A stretch of DNA of 64,000 bases from positions 107,098 to 171,097 of the forward strand of contig PNAS01000073.1 in the NCBI GenBank assembly GCA_003169695.1, in the 5' to 3' direction. A model generated the notes under the pieces. The model was not told where the DNA came from, made no database searches, and saw only the letters and a program-made list of their open reading frames with translations. Made by a program: the position numbers and the translations under genes. This stretch comes from Spartobacteria bacterium (GTDB lineage Bacteria; Verrucomicrobiota; Verrucomicrobiia; Chthoniobacterales; UBA10450). Each line of letters starts with the position of its first letter. The stretch's first letter is position 1. Shown piece after piece: positions 1 to 9,888 of the stretch.

Positions 1-414
<414 letters not shown>

Positions 415-3400
415 ATGCCTGCTGATTCCTTCGTTCACCTCCACCTCCACACGGAATATTCCTTTCTCGACGGGGCGGTGCGGATGAAGGAGCTGATGAA
501 AAAGGCGGCAGAATTCGAGATGCCCGCCGTTGCGATAACCGACCACGGGAACCTGCACGGGGCGATCGAATTTTATCAGGCGGCGAAGGACAAGGGGATC
601 AAGCCGATCATCGGTTGCGAGGCGTACATGGCGCCGGGATCGATCAAGGACCGGCCGAATAATCAACGCGACGCGGCTTACCATTTCACCCTCCTGGCGA
701 AGGACGAGACCGGATATCGCAATCTCGTCAAGCTGATCTCCACGGCGCACCTCGACGGATTCCATTACAAACCGCGGATCGACAAGGAACTTCTCGCGGC
801 GCATTCGACCGGTTTGATCGGATTGAGCGGTTGCCTCAGGGGCGAAATCAACATGGCGATCCAGTCGGACAATCTCGCCAAAGCGCGCCAGAGCGTGGCG
901 GAATTTCGCGACATTCTCGGCGCGGAAAATTTCTTCCTGGAAATGCACGACCACGACATCGAGGCGCAACACAAGTGCAACCAGATGCTGCCGCGCCTCG
1001 CGCAGGAATTCGGGCTCGGGTTAGTCGCGGCCAACGATGTGCATTTTCTGGAGCGGAGCCACCACGAGACGCACGACGTGATGGTCTGCATTGGCACCGG
1101 CAAGATGGTGCAAGACGAAAGGCGGATGCGTTACACGCCGGAGCTTTACTTCAAATCGGCGGACGAAATGAGGGCGCTTTTCCAGGACCATCCCGAGGCG
1201 AGCTCGAACACGCTCGAGATCGCCGATCGCATCGATCTCGCCCTCGAGTTTGGCGTGTCAAAATATCCTGAATACCCGATGCCGGAAGGCAAGACGCGCG
1301 AGGCGTATCTGCGAGAGCTTTGTTATAAGGGTCTGCACGATCGCTACGGCGAACGCGCGGGAACTGATACAGAGTTGGTCAAGCGGCTCGATTACGAAGT
1401 GGACGTGCTCGAGAAAGCGGGCTTCGTGAGCTATTTCCTGATCGTCTGGGACTTCATCCATTTCGCGAAACAGCGCGGGATTCCAGTCGGCCCCGGCCGC
1501 GGTTCGGCCGCTGGCTCCCTGGCGGCTTATGTTCTCGGAATTACCGATATCGATCCGTTGCAATTCGGGCTCATCTTCGAGCGGTTCTTGAATCCAGAAC
1601 GCGTTTCGCCGCCCGATATCGACGTTGATTTCTGCAAGGAACGGCGCGGAGAAGTGCTCGAGTACGTTCGCCAAAAGTACGGCGAACGCCGCGTCTCGCA
1701 GATCGTGACTTTCAACAAGATGAACGCGAAAAGCGCTGTGCGTGACGTCGGGCGTGTCATAGGGCTTTCCTATGGAGATGCGGATCGACTCGCGCGCATG
1801 ATTCCAGCGGGACCGGGCCAACAAAACATCACACTCGCGGAAGCAGCGGCCGCGAATCCGGAGTTGCGACGCGCAATCGATACGGAACCGGCCACGCGGC
1901 AATTGTGGGATCACGCGATTTTATTGGAAGGCCGGTCGCGTAATTTCGGAGTGCACGCGGCCGGCATCGTCATCGGCGACCGCGATCTTTCGGAATACGT
2001 TCCGTTGCGTCGAGACCCGAAGGAAAAGGAAGTAATCACGCAATATCCGATGGGTCCGCTGAACGACCTCGGCCTGCTCAAAATGGATTTCCTTGGGTTG
2101 CGGACGCTGACCGTCCTGCACGATGCGGTGGAACTAATCCGGCAACGGTTCCCGGAATTCTCACTGGAACAGATTCCGATGGATGATGCGGGGACTTTCG
2201 CCCTCCTGAACCGCGCCGAAACCATCGGCATCTTCCAATTGGAAGGCGGCATGACCGGGTTTTGCAGACAGTTCGATTTCAAATCGATCGACGACATCAT
2301 AGCGTTGAGCGCACTTTATCGGCCCGGACCGATGGATCTGATCCCGGATTACATCAAGCGGAAGAAGGGTTTGGCGAAGATCAAATACGAGCATCCGTTG
2401 CTCGAAGAAGTCTGCTCGGACACTTACGGCGTGATGATTTACCAGGAACAGGTCATGGCCGCGGCGAGCCGGCTGGGCGGTTACTCGTTAGGCCAGGCCG
2501 ATCTGCTCCGGCGGGCGATGGGCAAGAAGGACCGCGAGAAGATGGGGATGGAACGCGCCAATTTCATCGAGGGCTGCGCGCGGACAAACAAGATCCCGGA
2601 GAAAAAGGCAAACGCGATTTTCGATCTGTTGGAGAAGTTTGCCGGCTATGGATTCAACAAGAGTCACAGCGCGGCTTACGGTTTGATCAGTTATCAGACC
2701 GCATATCTGAAGGCGAACTATGCAGTCGAATTTATGGCCGGTTTGCTGAGCAACGAGATCAACAACACGGACAAGATTTCGACTTTCGTCGGTGAGTGCA
2801 AGCGCATGGGAATTCCAATCCTCCCGCCCGACGTGAACCGGAGTGGATTGAAGTTCAGCCCGGAAAGTAGCGCCAGCTTCCAGGTTGCGAATCAGGAGGG
2901 TGCAAGCAGGGATGCTTGCGCTACTTCAATTCGCTACGGCCTGGCCGCGATCAAGAATGTCGGACAGGGCGCGATGGAATTGGCGATCCGGGAGCGAGAG
3001 GAGAGGGGAGAATTCACATCGCTGGAAGACTTTTGCCGGCGGCTCGATTCGCGCATCGCCAATCGCAAAATGCTGGAGAGCCTCGTGAAATGCGGCGCTT
3101 TCGATTTTCTCGGGCGGGAGCGCGCAAAGCTCTTCGGATGTATCGATGAGTCACTTGCGGCTGCGCTGGCCACGCACAAAGACAGGGCCAGCGGGCAAGT
3201 CTCGCTGTTCGATGACATGCCGCCACCCGCGTCGAAACCGAGCGCAAAGCGGGTGGTCCCGTGGACAGAGCACGAGAAGATGTCTTACGAGAAAGAGTTG
3301 TTGGGGTTTTATGTCACCGGACATCCACTCGATGCCTATGCAGCCCTGCTCTCTGATGGGAAATATCAAACGATCGCATCGCTGAATGAGCTCCCGGATC

Positions 3401-3945
3401 GCGCGTCGTTTCGAATTGGCGGCGCGATTGTGCAGGTCGACAAGAAGTTCACCAAGAAGGAGGGGAAGCCGTTTGCGGTTGTCTGGCTCGAAGATCTGAC
3501 CACTACGCTCGAAGTCGTTTTGTGGAATGAAGTTTACGTGACGATTTCTGACGCTCTCGCACTTGGACGCGTCATTTCGGTCCAGGGAACGCTCGATAAG
3601 CGCGACGATGCGCTGCGCGCGGTGGCGCAGAAGGTCAAATTTTTGGCGCCGGCCAATAGTCAGCCGCGTTCGCCTAACGAGTCAAATGGCAACGGCCGCG
3701 CGGACAGCGAAGCGCCGCTGGTCCTACGCTTCTCGCCCACGGCGAGCGCTGATGAATTCCGGCAGGTGCAGGCGGTGCTGGCGGCGTCACCGGGAACGCG
3801 GCCAGTGAGATTAATGTTCTGCCGTCCCGATGGGGAATCGTTGCAGATGGAAGCGGGCATCAATCTGCGGGTGGAGATGACCCCGGAACTGCGCGACAAA
3901 CTCGCGCCGTGGTTGGAGCGGGAAGCATTCGTAGCTATTACCTAG
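415..3945 (+). CDS. dnaE: DNA polymerase III alpha subunit
   Basis: This is the replicative polymerase of the DnaE1 type, 1176 aa. The N-terminal PHP domain starts with HLHLHTEYSFLDG at about residues 8-20. The family-C palm follows, with PDIDVDF near residue 400 carrying the catalytic aspartates. After the fingers come a helix-hairpin-helix region and an OB fold (about 990-1070). The ATG at 415 is chosen because any later start would remove the PHP motif, and no upstream start is in frame. An oddity is a low-complexity stretch near residues 817-837, between the conserved ILPPDVN and YGLAAIKNVG segments. It is encoded by a palindromic repeat (2865-2926) that has become part of the gene. The reading frame stays open throughout. 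Confidence 0.97.
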   Translation: MPADSFVHLHLHTEYSFLDGAVRMKELMKKAAEFEMPAVAITDHGNLHGAIEFYQAAKDKGIKPIIGCEAYMAPGSIKDRPNNQRDAAYHFTLLAKDETGYRNLVKLISTAHLDGFHYKPRIDKELLAAHSTGLIGLSGCLRGEINMAIQSDNLAKARQSVAEFRDILGAENFFLEMHDHDIEAQHKCNQMLPRLAQEFGLGLVAANDVHFLERSHHETHDVMVCIGTGKMVQDERRMRYTPELYFKSADEMRALFQDHPEASSNTLEIADRIDLALEFGVSKYPEYPMPEGKTREAYLRELCYKGLHDRYGERAGTDTELVKRLDYEVDVLEKAGFVSYFLIVWDFIHFAKQRGIPVGPGRGSAAGSLAAYVLGITDIDPLQFGLIFERFLNPERVSPPDIDVDFCKERRGEVLEYVRQKYGERRVSQIVTFNKMNAKSAVRDVGRVIGLSYGDADRLARMIPAGPGQQNITLAEAAAANPELRRAIDTEPATRQLWDHAILLEGRSRNFGVHAAGIVIGDRDLSEYVPLRRDPKEKEVITQYPMGPLNDLGLLKMDFLGLRTLTVLHDAVELIRQRFPEFSLEQIPMDDAGTFALLNRAETIGIFQLEGGMTGFCRQFDFKSIDDIIALSALYRPGPMDLIPDYIKRKKGLAKIKYEHPLLEEVCSDTYGVMIYQEQVMAAASRLGGYSLGQADLLRRAMGKKDREKMGMERANFIEGCARTNKIPEKKANAIFDLLEKFAGYGFNKSHSAAYGLISYQTAYLKANYAVEFMAGLLSNEINNTDKISTFVGECKRMGIPILPPDVNRSGLKFSPESSASFQVANQEGASRDACATSIRYGLAAIKNVGQGAMELAIREREERGEFTSLEDFCRRLDSRIANRKMLESLVKCGAFDFLGRERAKLFGCIDESLAAALATHKDRASGQVSLFDDMPPPASKPSAKRVVPWTEHEKMSYEKELLGFYVTGHPLDAYAALLSDGKYQTIASLNELPDRASFRIGGAIVQVDKKFTKKEGKPFAVVWLEDLTTTLEVVLWNEVYVTISDALALGRVISVQGTLDKRDDALRAVAQKVKFLAPANSQPRSPNESNGNGRADSEAPLVLRFSPTASADEFRQVQAVLAASPGTRPVRLMFCRPDGESLQMEAGINLRVEMTPELRDKLAPWLEREAFVAIT
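2865..2926. repeat. Palindromic REP-like element inside dnaE
   Basis: The 62-bp segment is bounded by a perfect 9-bp inverted repeat, AAGTAGCGC at 2865-2873 and GCGCTACTT at 2918-2926. It contains an inner hairpin GCAAGC-AGGGAT-GCTTGC at 2902-2919. Its left half matches the reverse complement of the intergenic segment at 39541-39596 at about 23 of 28 positions. This supports a dispersed repeat that has entered dnaE and is translated. Confidence 0.7.
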
Positions 3946-3955
3946 AGACCACTCA

Positions 3956-3988
3956 AGGTGGATCGCGCGCGGAGTGCACAATCCACCT
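3956..3988. repeat. GGTGGATCG-family palindrome, short form
   Basis: AGGTGGAT at 3956-3963 and ATCCACCT at 3981-3988 form a perfect 8-bp inverted repeat around GC-rich sequence, between convergent dnaE and the AsmA-like gene. It appears to be an internally deleted member of the family seen in longer form at 17108, 24829, 43735 and 55420. Its position would allow a hairpin at the ends of both transcripts. Confidence 0.7.
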
Positions 3989-3996
3989 CGCGCACT

Positions 3997-6798
3997 TCAG
4001 GGAAAGGGAAGCCGGGCGACTCCGAGCGTCAACGTTTTCCCAGGCGGCTGGAGGTCATGGCAAATTGGAAATGTCCGCGATGAACCGCCTCGCAGTAGCG
4101 TCTCGAGTGGATCGTCCGAATGCTTTTCACTCAACGAAATCGTCCAGTCCGGCGCGAAAAGGCCGCCGCGAAAATCGAGTTCGTCTATGCGCTGTCGTCC
4201 CAATCCGGCAACGCCACTGGGTGAAAGTTCGATCCCATTGACGCAATCGCCGGGTTCCAGAGGCGTCAATACGGCTATCGGTCCACTCGGAAAAATTCTC
4301 GCCGCAATGTCGGTCAATTCGCGGAAATCAAGTCCGCCGCGCGCGCCATAGCGGACGCTATTTTTGGTGAGCTGCGCGAAATCAATCGCGGCAGTCTGAC
4401 CTCCGAATGTGATTCCCACCGAGAGCGACAAACCACCAACGAACCGGCCGTTGATCAGGTGGATGTCGCCGAGCAGATGCGGGTGGAGCAGCGAATTTGA
4501 AAGGGCCAGGTGACCGCTCAAGATTCCGTCGACAAATATCCCACGGGAAAGATAGCGTGGTAATTTCGACAACAAAACCGCAGGGAAACTCAGTGTCGCA
4601 GAAAACGGTCCATCGTTAATAAGAGAGTACCCTGACTCCCGCTTCTCGAACTTGTATGGGATCGACCCCTCGAGATTCACCGGATCCGACCCGGAAGCGA
4701 CCGCGGTTGCTTTTCCGTTGAGTATTCCAACGCTGGCTCGCGTTTCGAAATCTGCGGAAACGCGCCGTTCATTTCCGAAAACAAAGTCGCGCAGGTGAAT
4801 GATCGATTTCCCCTCGAGCGAAGCAGGCGTCCCATGAACTTCAAGGTTGCCAGACGCCTGTCCTGACATTTTCGGCTGCGTTGTCACCGCGCCTGCCAGT
4901 TCCGCGAGGTCCATCGGGTCGAGGGTGACGTCCAGATCGAAATTGGGATCGGCGCTCAACGCAGCCAACCAATTGCCCTGCGTGTGCAGTTTCGAGAGAG
5001 ATAATGGGAAGAAAATATTGCCTTGTAGCCTGGGTTTGCCGTTCAAATCCAAACGAAGCGTCTGCAGTTGAAAATAATCTTTCGCTACGGTGACGAAGGC
5101 GCTGAAGGCGGCGTGCTGATTTGAGAGATTGAATTGCCGGAAGAAAATATTGTCCGGCGAATAGTCGCCTTCGAATTCCGCATCGAAAGGGATGACGGGA
5201 GACTCCAGCGGATGGAGACCGTGTCCCCGCGCGTGAAACGTGCCAGAATGCGTCGCCTCCGTCCCATTTCCCGTCCAATTCAAGTCGAGGCTCCCGCCGA
5301 TTTGAAAAGCCTGCAGCGCCTCCGGTATCAGAGCGACGTAATCCGCGACATCAGCGACTGAACTCGTGACAGTGAACGAGTAACGGTGATCGCTAGCCAA
5401 ATCCAGGCTCGCCTGGCCGCGAAAAGAATCGTTTTTGCGGCGGAGTTCGAAGTTCGCAATTTCGAGCCGTGATTCTTCCAAGCTGAGCTTTACGCTTAGT
5501 GATTCGAAGGGCGCTCGAAACAAAATGAGCGAGTTGCCGGAGACCGAAAGTTGGCCGGCGAGTTTTCGCTCCCGAGCATTGACGTATCCGGCGATGTCGA
5601 TTTTGCCGGCAAAATCGGATGGACTGGCTCCAAAAAGACGCGCGAAATCGCCTAGATCCTTGATCGATGCTGAAATGTCTCCGTGGAAATCGGGATTCAG
5701 CCAGTCGGACCATTTCTGGGGCAGGGCGGATTCACCGCTTAGAGTAAACTGATTACTGCGCTGCTTAACGAAAAGCTGCTCAACCTGCACCTGGTGGTTG
5801 TAGAGCGAGGCGCCGATCATGATCGTATCGGCCGTGCGATCGCGCCACGTCAGTCCCGTGACCTCAGCCCAAATTGTGGCAGTCGCTTCTCGAAGATTCG
5901 GCACTTCCCCGCGGAAAGTGAACTTGCAGGCGTGCAATGAACCGCTGGCGCGATCCGCCAGCTCGAGCGCATCGGACATTTGGGCGAGAGAGATTTCGGA
6001 GGCGGTTCCAGCCGCATCCCAGGTTCGTTTGTCCGCGCGATCCTCGCTGGAAATGCGGGCCCGGAGTTTTCCTCCAAACGCATCCATGGCCATCTCCAGA
6101 CCAAGCCGGCTCTCGCCGATGTGCGAGAGGTCGATGCTGACTGCGTCGAGGTCGAGACCGCGCGTGAGCGTCAGCGCGCCGACGGTGAGTCGGCTCTCCT
6201 GCCATGAAGTCGCGCCGCGCAGTTGCGAGAAGGTTTTGCGAAACCAGGGCGATGCGATCGTGATGTTACTCGCGCTGAAAACGCCGGCTTCGATCTGGGC
6301 GCCGGAAAGCACGCCATTGTGCAGATCGACGACCGTATCCCCATTTTCGACATGAAGCTCTACTCCTGAAAGTTTGAAATTGTCCGCCAAGGAATCCTCG
6401 AGGATTCGCCAGGCGAAACGTTGCGGCGTGGGGGGAGGTTGCAGATTTCGGCGAATGTCCACACTGATTGCTTCCACTGTAAGGGAGCGGAGGAAGCGGC
6501 CGCGCGATCGATCGAAGATGGCGGTGAAATTCAGATCAAGTTCGACGCGGGGGGCTTCGATCATTACGCGAAACGGCGCGTCCGTCTGGCTGGTGATTTG
6601 GAGCTTGTGTACGACTACGGGACGCAGCAGCGGCGCCTCGATTTTTTCGAACTCAATGCGTAACCCTTCCTGTCGAGCGGTGCGCGCGATCCAGAGGCGC
6701 AATCCGCCCGCCACCACCAATGGCGCCAGGCAAACGGCCAGAACGCCGGCGACAAGCAGCGAACCGCAAGAGAGGAGAAGAAATTTTTTGAACCGCAT
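3997..6798 (-). CDS. AsmA/YdbH-like envelope protein
   Basis: The 933-aa protein has an N-terminal membrane anchor at about residues 5-28. The long remainder is dominated by alternating hydrophobic beta-strand patterns, as in AsmA-like, YdbH and TamB proteins that bridge the periplasm and are linked to lipid transport to the outer membrane. The C-terminal part, a glycine-rich segment followed by short repeated strands, is compatible with YdbH-like proteins. The gene converges on dnaE. A DUF4230-like gene on the same strand lies upstream, separated by a palindromic repeat. The fold class is reasonably supported, but the exact subfamily is an inference. A second protein of this type (TamB-like) is encoded at 18800. 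Confidence 0.65.
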   Translation of the reverse strand: MRFKKFLLLSCGSLLVAGVLAVCLAPLVVAGGLRLWIARTARQEGLRIEFEKIEAPLLRPVVVHKLQITSQTDAPFRVMIEAPRVELDLNFTAIFDRSRGRFLRSLTVEAISVDIRRNLQPPPTPQRFAWRILEDSLADNFKLSGVELHVENGDTVVDLHNGVLSGAQIEAGVFSASNITIASPWFRKTFSQLRGATSWQESRLTVGALTLTRGLDLDAVSIDLSHIGESRLGLEMAMDAFGGKLRARISSEDRADKRTWDAAGTASEISLAQMSDALELADRASGSLHACKFTFRGEVPNLREATATIWAEVTGLTWRDRTADTIMIGASLYNHQVQVEQLFVKQRSNQFTLSGESALPQKWSDWLNPDFHGDISASIKDLGDFARLFGASPSDFAGKIDIAGYVNARERKLAGQLSVSGNSLILFRAPFESLSVKLSLEESRLEIANFELRRKNDSFRGQASLDLASDHRYSFTVTSSVADVADYVALIPEALQAFQIGGSLDLNWTGNGTEATHSGTFHARGHGLHPLESPVIPFDAEFEGDYSPDNIFFRQFNLSNQHAAFSAFVTVAKDYFQLQTLRLDLNGKPRLQGNIFFPLSLSKLHTQGNWLAALSADPNFDLDVTLDPMDLAELAGAVTTQPKMSGQASGNLEVHGTPASLEGKSIIHLRDFVFGNERRVSADFETRASVGILNGKATAVASGSDPVNLEGSIPYKFEKRESGYSLINDGPFSATLSFPAVLLSKLPRYLSRGIFVDGILSGHLALSNSLLHPHLLGDIHLINGRFVGGLSLSVGITFGGQTAAIDFAQLTKNSVRYGARGGLDFRELTDIAARIFPSGPIAVLTPLEPGDCVNGIELSPSGVAGLGRQRIDELDFRGGLFAPDWTISLSEKHSDDPLETLLRGGSSRTFPICHDLQPPGKTLTLGVARLPFP

Positions 6799-6863
6799 TT
6801 GCGTCCTATTGCTTTAGCGGGAAACGAAACAGGCTGAAAGCGGCTTCTCGGGATCAAATACAT

Positions 6864-6950
6864 TAGCGGCGATCTATGACCGCCGAAAACACGGCCAAAT
6901 CAGGTAGCTTGCTTTGGCAACGCTCCCTTGGCGGTCATAGACCGGCGCCA
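6864..6950. repeat. Inverted repeat with CTATGACCGCC arms
   Basis: The left arm ends CTATGACCGCC and the right arm begins GGCGGTCATAG. The two pair over about 11 bp plus flanking GC-rich bases, with a spacer of about 45 bp. The repeat lies between the DUF4230-like and AsmA-like genes. A related element with CTATGAGCGCCG is at 30891. Confidence 0.6.
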
Positions 6951-6973
6951 CAGACGAGGGCAATCGCGCGCGC

Positions 6974-7660
6974 CTAATCTTTGATCGGCGTATTTTGGAA
7001 AACGAGGGTGAAATGCCGCCCGGCGTGCACGCGCTCGCCGAGCTGCTTTTGCAAGGCGGTTTCCGCTTCGACCAAAATCCCGCTCTCAGCGGCTTTCCGG
7101 CGCGCGAGATCAGGGAGGACTGCGAGCTCATTCTCCAGGTCGGCTGCTGAGATTCGATTCCAAAATCCATTTTCGAACGCGAGCACTTCTGTCTGTTCTT
7201 GTTCAACCCCCAGAATCGACGCGTGCGGCAGCCGGACCGTGATTTCATCCGGGCGCAGGTCGACGGCGACGTCTTGTTGCAAATCGAAGCCAGCTTTGGC
7301 CGTGAACGTACCGTGCAGCTTCACCCGCTTCGTGCTCCCTGCCCATGTGTGGAGCAATTCGTGTTCGACTTCGATCTGCCGCGAGAGAATCGCGAGCTGA
7401 GCCGTGGCCGTCGTTTTCTCCAGGTAGACACGGTTGTTGATCGTGATGCGAGGTTGCAGGTGCGCGACTTCCACAAACGCATCGCGCACGTCCCGGCCGA
7501 CGCGTTCAAGTTCCGCGGTGCTTTGTTTTGCGGTGCGTGCGGGCCAGCTCTCCAACCGGAGGAAAATCAGCGTGAGCACCGCGGCGCCGATTAAGACGAT
7601 CAGCGTGAGCGCGAGTGGCCAGGAAAATTTTCGCCGCGGTTCAAGGGATGCCGGGTTCAT
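6974..7660 (-). CDS. DUF4230-like membrane-anchored protein
   Basis: The 228-aa protein has one N-terminal transmembrane segment (about residues 12-33) and a soluble C-terminal domain. That domain has strand-rich segments and an ending typical of DUF4230 proteins, whose function is unknown. The ATG at 7660 was preferred to a longer reading frame starting at 7753, because the extra 31 residues contain no recognisable feature and the membrane segment then sits at a normal position. The domain assignment comes from pattern recognition only. The neighbouring AsmA-like gene on the same strand may be cotranscribed, although a repeat lies between them. Confidence 0.55.
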   Translation of the reverse strand: MNPASLEPRRKFSWPLALTLIVLIGAAVLTLIFLRLESWPARTAKQSTAELERVGRDVRDAFVEVAHLQPRITINNRVYLEKTTATAQLAILSRQIEVEHELLHTWAGSTKRVKLHGTFTAKAGFDLQQDVAVDLRPDEITVRLPHASILGVEQEQTEVLAFENGFWNRISAADLENELAVLPDLARRKAAESGILVEAETALQKQLGERVHAGRHFTLVFQNTPIKD

Positions 7661-7834
7661 AAAGACGTGCCCCAAAAAAAGTACCGCCCCCCACGTCCGA
7701 TGGACATGAAGGGCGGCTGTTCCCCCCAGAACATTTTTGAAACTGCCGACCAATAATCGAGCTTGCGCTCGGTGGCAAACAATTTCGTAATGAACTTATG
7801 CGACGCCGGGGGGTGAATGCAATAAGTTGTTTTA

Positions 7835-8686
7835 ATGAAATTGGGGCTGCGTTATCAGACGACCTACCGGTACGAGGAAGCGGTCGGCTTCTCGCCGCAC
7901 AATGTTCGCCTTTTTCCACGGAGCGATCGGTTCAGCCGCGTCCGCCGCCTGGATTTTACGACAATGCCCAAAGCGACCGTGCGATTTTCGCGCGATGTCT
8001 TCGAAAACACCGTCGCCTCCTGTTTTTTTCCAGAACGGTCGAAAGAGTTGCAGTTCCGGCTCGCGATCAATCTGGACCTGGACGAGAAGGATCCGTTTCA
8101 TTTTATACTGGAGAAGGACGCGGTCGAGACGCCGTTTCAATATGAGACGACGATTGCCAAACTACTCGCGCCTTACCGGGAGAGGCGCACGAAGGATCGG
8201 CTGGTCGTGCCGGGGTGGGCACCGCCGACCAGCAGAAATCGCCGGGACACGGTCACGACGCTGGTTGAGCTCAACAAGACGTTGCATGAATGCATCGGCT
8301 ACGAGCGGCGCGAAGAAGGCGCGGCGCTCTCACCCGCGGAAACTCTGCGGCTCGGTCGTGGCGCATGCCGTGATGTGACGGTGTTGCTGGGGGAGATCTT
8401 GCGTCAGATGGGATTCGGGGCGCGCCTCACGAGCGGTTATCTGCGCGAGAGCGACGCGGAGACGCGGCGCGCGGAAGGTTCGTTGCATGCGTGGACGGAA
8501 GTTTTTCTTCCGGGCGCGGGCTGGATTGGTCTCGACGCGACCAACGGTGTTTTCTGCAATCATAACTTCATTGGGGCCGCGGTCGGCCTTACGCCCGCCG
8601 ACATCACGCCGATTAGCGGAATTTATTTTCACAAGAAACGAATTCCCGCGCAGATGACGAGCAGGCTCCAACTGATCAATTTGTGA
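7835..8686 (+). CDS. Transglutaminase-like cysteine protease family protein
   Basis: The 283-aa protein has the bacterial transglutaminase N-terminal beta region (about 1-85) followed by the papain-like core. The expected triad is visible: Cys178 in GRGACRDVT, His218 in GSLHAWTEV and Asp234 in GLDATNG. Such proteins are cytosolic peptidases or amidases of mostly unknown substrate, often encoded beside circularly permuted ATP-grasp or alpha-E genes. Those partners are not present here. recF follows downstream after a palindromic repeat. Confidence 0.85.
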   Translation: MKLGLRYQTTYRYEEAVGFSPHNVRLFPRSDRFSRVRRLDFTTMPKATVRFSRDVFENTVASCFFPERSKELQFRLAINLDLDEKDPFHFILEKDAVETPFQYETTIAKLLAPYRERRTKDRLVVPGWAPPTSRNRRDTVTTLVELNKTLHECIGYERREEGAALSPAETLRLGRGACRDVTVLLGEILRQMGFGARLTSGYLRESDAETRRAEGSLHAWTEVFLPGAGWIGLDATNGVFCNHNFIGAAVGLTPADITPISGIYFHKKRIPAQMTSRLQLINL

Positions 8687-8701
8687 GTGCGATCGTCGTC
8701 T

Positions 8702-8763
8702 TGTAGCCGCGGAGCGCTGTCGCCGCGCAACCGAATGGCGCCCTGACAGAGCGGGGCGGCTAC
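8702..8763. repeat. Inverted repeat with TGTAGCCGC ends
   Basis: TGTAGCCGC at the left end and GCGGCTACA at the right end form a perfect 9-bp inverted repeat enclosing about 44 bp of GC-rich, partly self-complementary sequence. It fills the gap between the transglutaminase gene and recF. Confidence 0.65.
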
Positions 8764-8780
8764 AACACTGAATAACATCC

Positions 8781-9833
8781 ATGCTCGCTGACCTACAGCT
8801 CCGGAATTTTCGCTGCTTCGAATCCCTCGGGATCGAATTTTCTCCGGGGTTCAATTTTTTTGTCGGGCGAAACGGGCAGGGGAAGACGTCGATCCTGGAA
8901 GCTGCTTGCGTTCTTCTGCGGCTGCAATCGCAACGCAGCTCCACGCTCGCGCCTATTGTGCGCTTCGGAGAGAAATCGTTTGCTGTTTCTGGTCGCGGCG
9001 AAGATCACCTGCTGGAATTCCGCTACAGTCCGCTGCGTCGAAGAGCTGCTTTCGATCATGTCGAACAACGCATGCTGAACGAATATCTCCGAGTCGCGCG
9101 CGTCGTCTCGTTTGCAAACACGGACATCGAACTCGTCCGCGGCGGTTCGGAAACGCGGCGCCGTTATCTCGATTTTCTCGCCGCGCAAATTGACCTGCTC
9201 TACCGGCCGACTCTCCGCGCGTACGAACGCGCGCTTCGCTCACGCAACGCACTTCTGAAATCGCCCCACCCGCGTTCGCGAGAGCTTGCCGCGTATGACC
9301 CACCACTGCTGGAATACGGTGCGAAGTTATCGGCGATGCGAGCACGGCTGGTCGAGCGACTGGCTCCCCTCGCCACCGCCGCGTATCGCGAGATCAGCGG
9401 CGCCGGCGAAAGATTGGAGCTCAAGTTCTCGCCGGGAAATAGTGACGATTTCGCGCGTGATCTGGCAGATTCCCGCGCGCAAGAGTCGCGATTCCGCCAG
9501 ACCGTCATCGGTCCGCATCGCGACGATATTCAAATTCTCGTGGAGGCGCATCCTGCAAACGGATACGCATCCGAGGGTCAGCAGCGCACCGTCGCGTTGG
9601 CGTTGAAGATCGCGCAGTCGCGAGTTTTCAGGATGGAAGAGGGCACACCGCCGCTGCTCTTGATCGACGATATTTTCGGAGAACTCGATCCGGTGCGCCG
9701 CAATTCGCTCTTGCTGCATTTGCCGGCTGACGCCCAAAAACTCGTCACGGCTACGACCATGCAATGGCGCGAGAATGGCGTGGAAGGACCGATTTCCAAA
9801 TTGGAAGATGGCCGACTGCATCGGTCGACGTGA
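8781..9833 (+). CDS. recF: DNA replication and repair protein RecF
   Basis: This is a 350-aa SMC-like ATPase that loads RecA at gaps together with RecO and RecR. The Walker A motif GRNGQGKTS is at residues 29-37, and a Walker B-like LLLIDDIFGELDPVRR lies near residue 300. Length and start (MLADLQLRNFR) match the family. dnaA, dnaN and gyrB, its common neighbours, are not in the window, so this is not the classical origin cluster. Confidence 0.95.
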   Translation: MLADLQLRNFRCFESLGIEFSPGFNFFVGRNGQGKTSILEAACVLLRLQSQRSSTLAPIVRFGEKSFAVSGRGEDHLLEFRYSPLRRRAAFDHVEQRMLNEYLRVARVVSFANTDIELVRGGSETRRRYLDFLAAQIDLLYRPTLRAYERALRSRNALLKSPHPRSRELAAYDPPLLEYGAKLSAMRARLVERLAPLATAAYREISGAGERLELKFSPGNSDDFARDLADSRAQESRFRQTVIGPHRDDIQILVEAHPANGYASEGQQRTVALALKIAQSRVFRMEEGTPPLLLIDDIFGELDPVRRNSLLLHLPADAQKLVTATTMQWRENGVEGPISKLEDGRLHRST

Positions 9834-9888
9834 CGCGCCATCTCAATCTCGCCCTTGCGGAGACTGGTTACGCGTATTCTACTTTCCC

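Noticed and set aside
7661-7834. Possible small gene between the DUF4230-like and transglutaminase genes
   Set aside because: No frame shows a plausible start and a protein-like composition. The sequence contains homopolymer runs of A and C and nothing recognisable.
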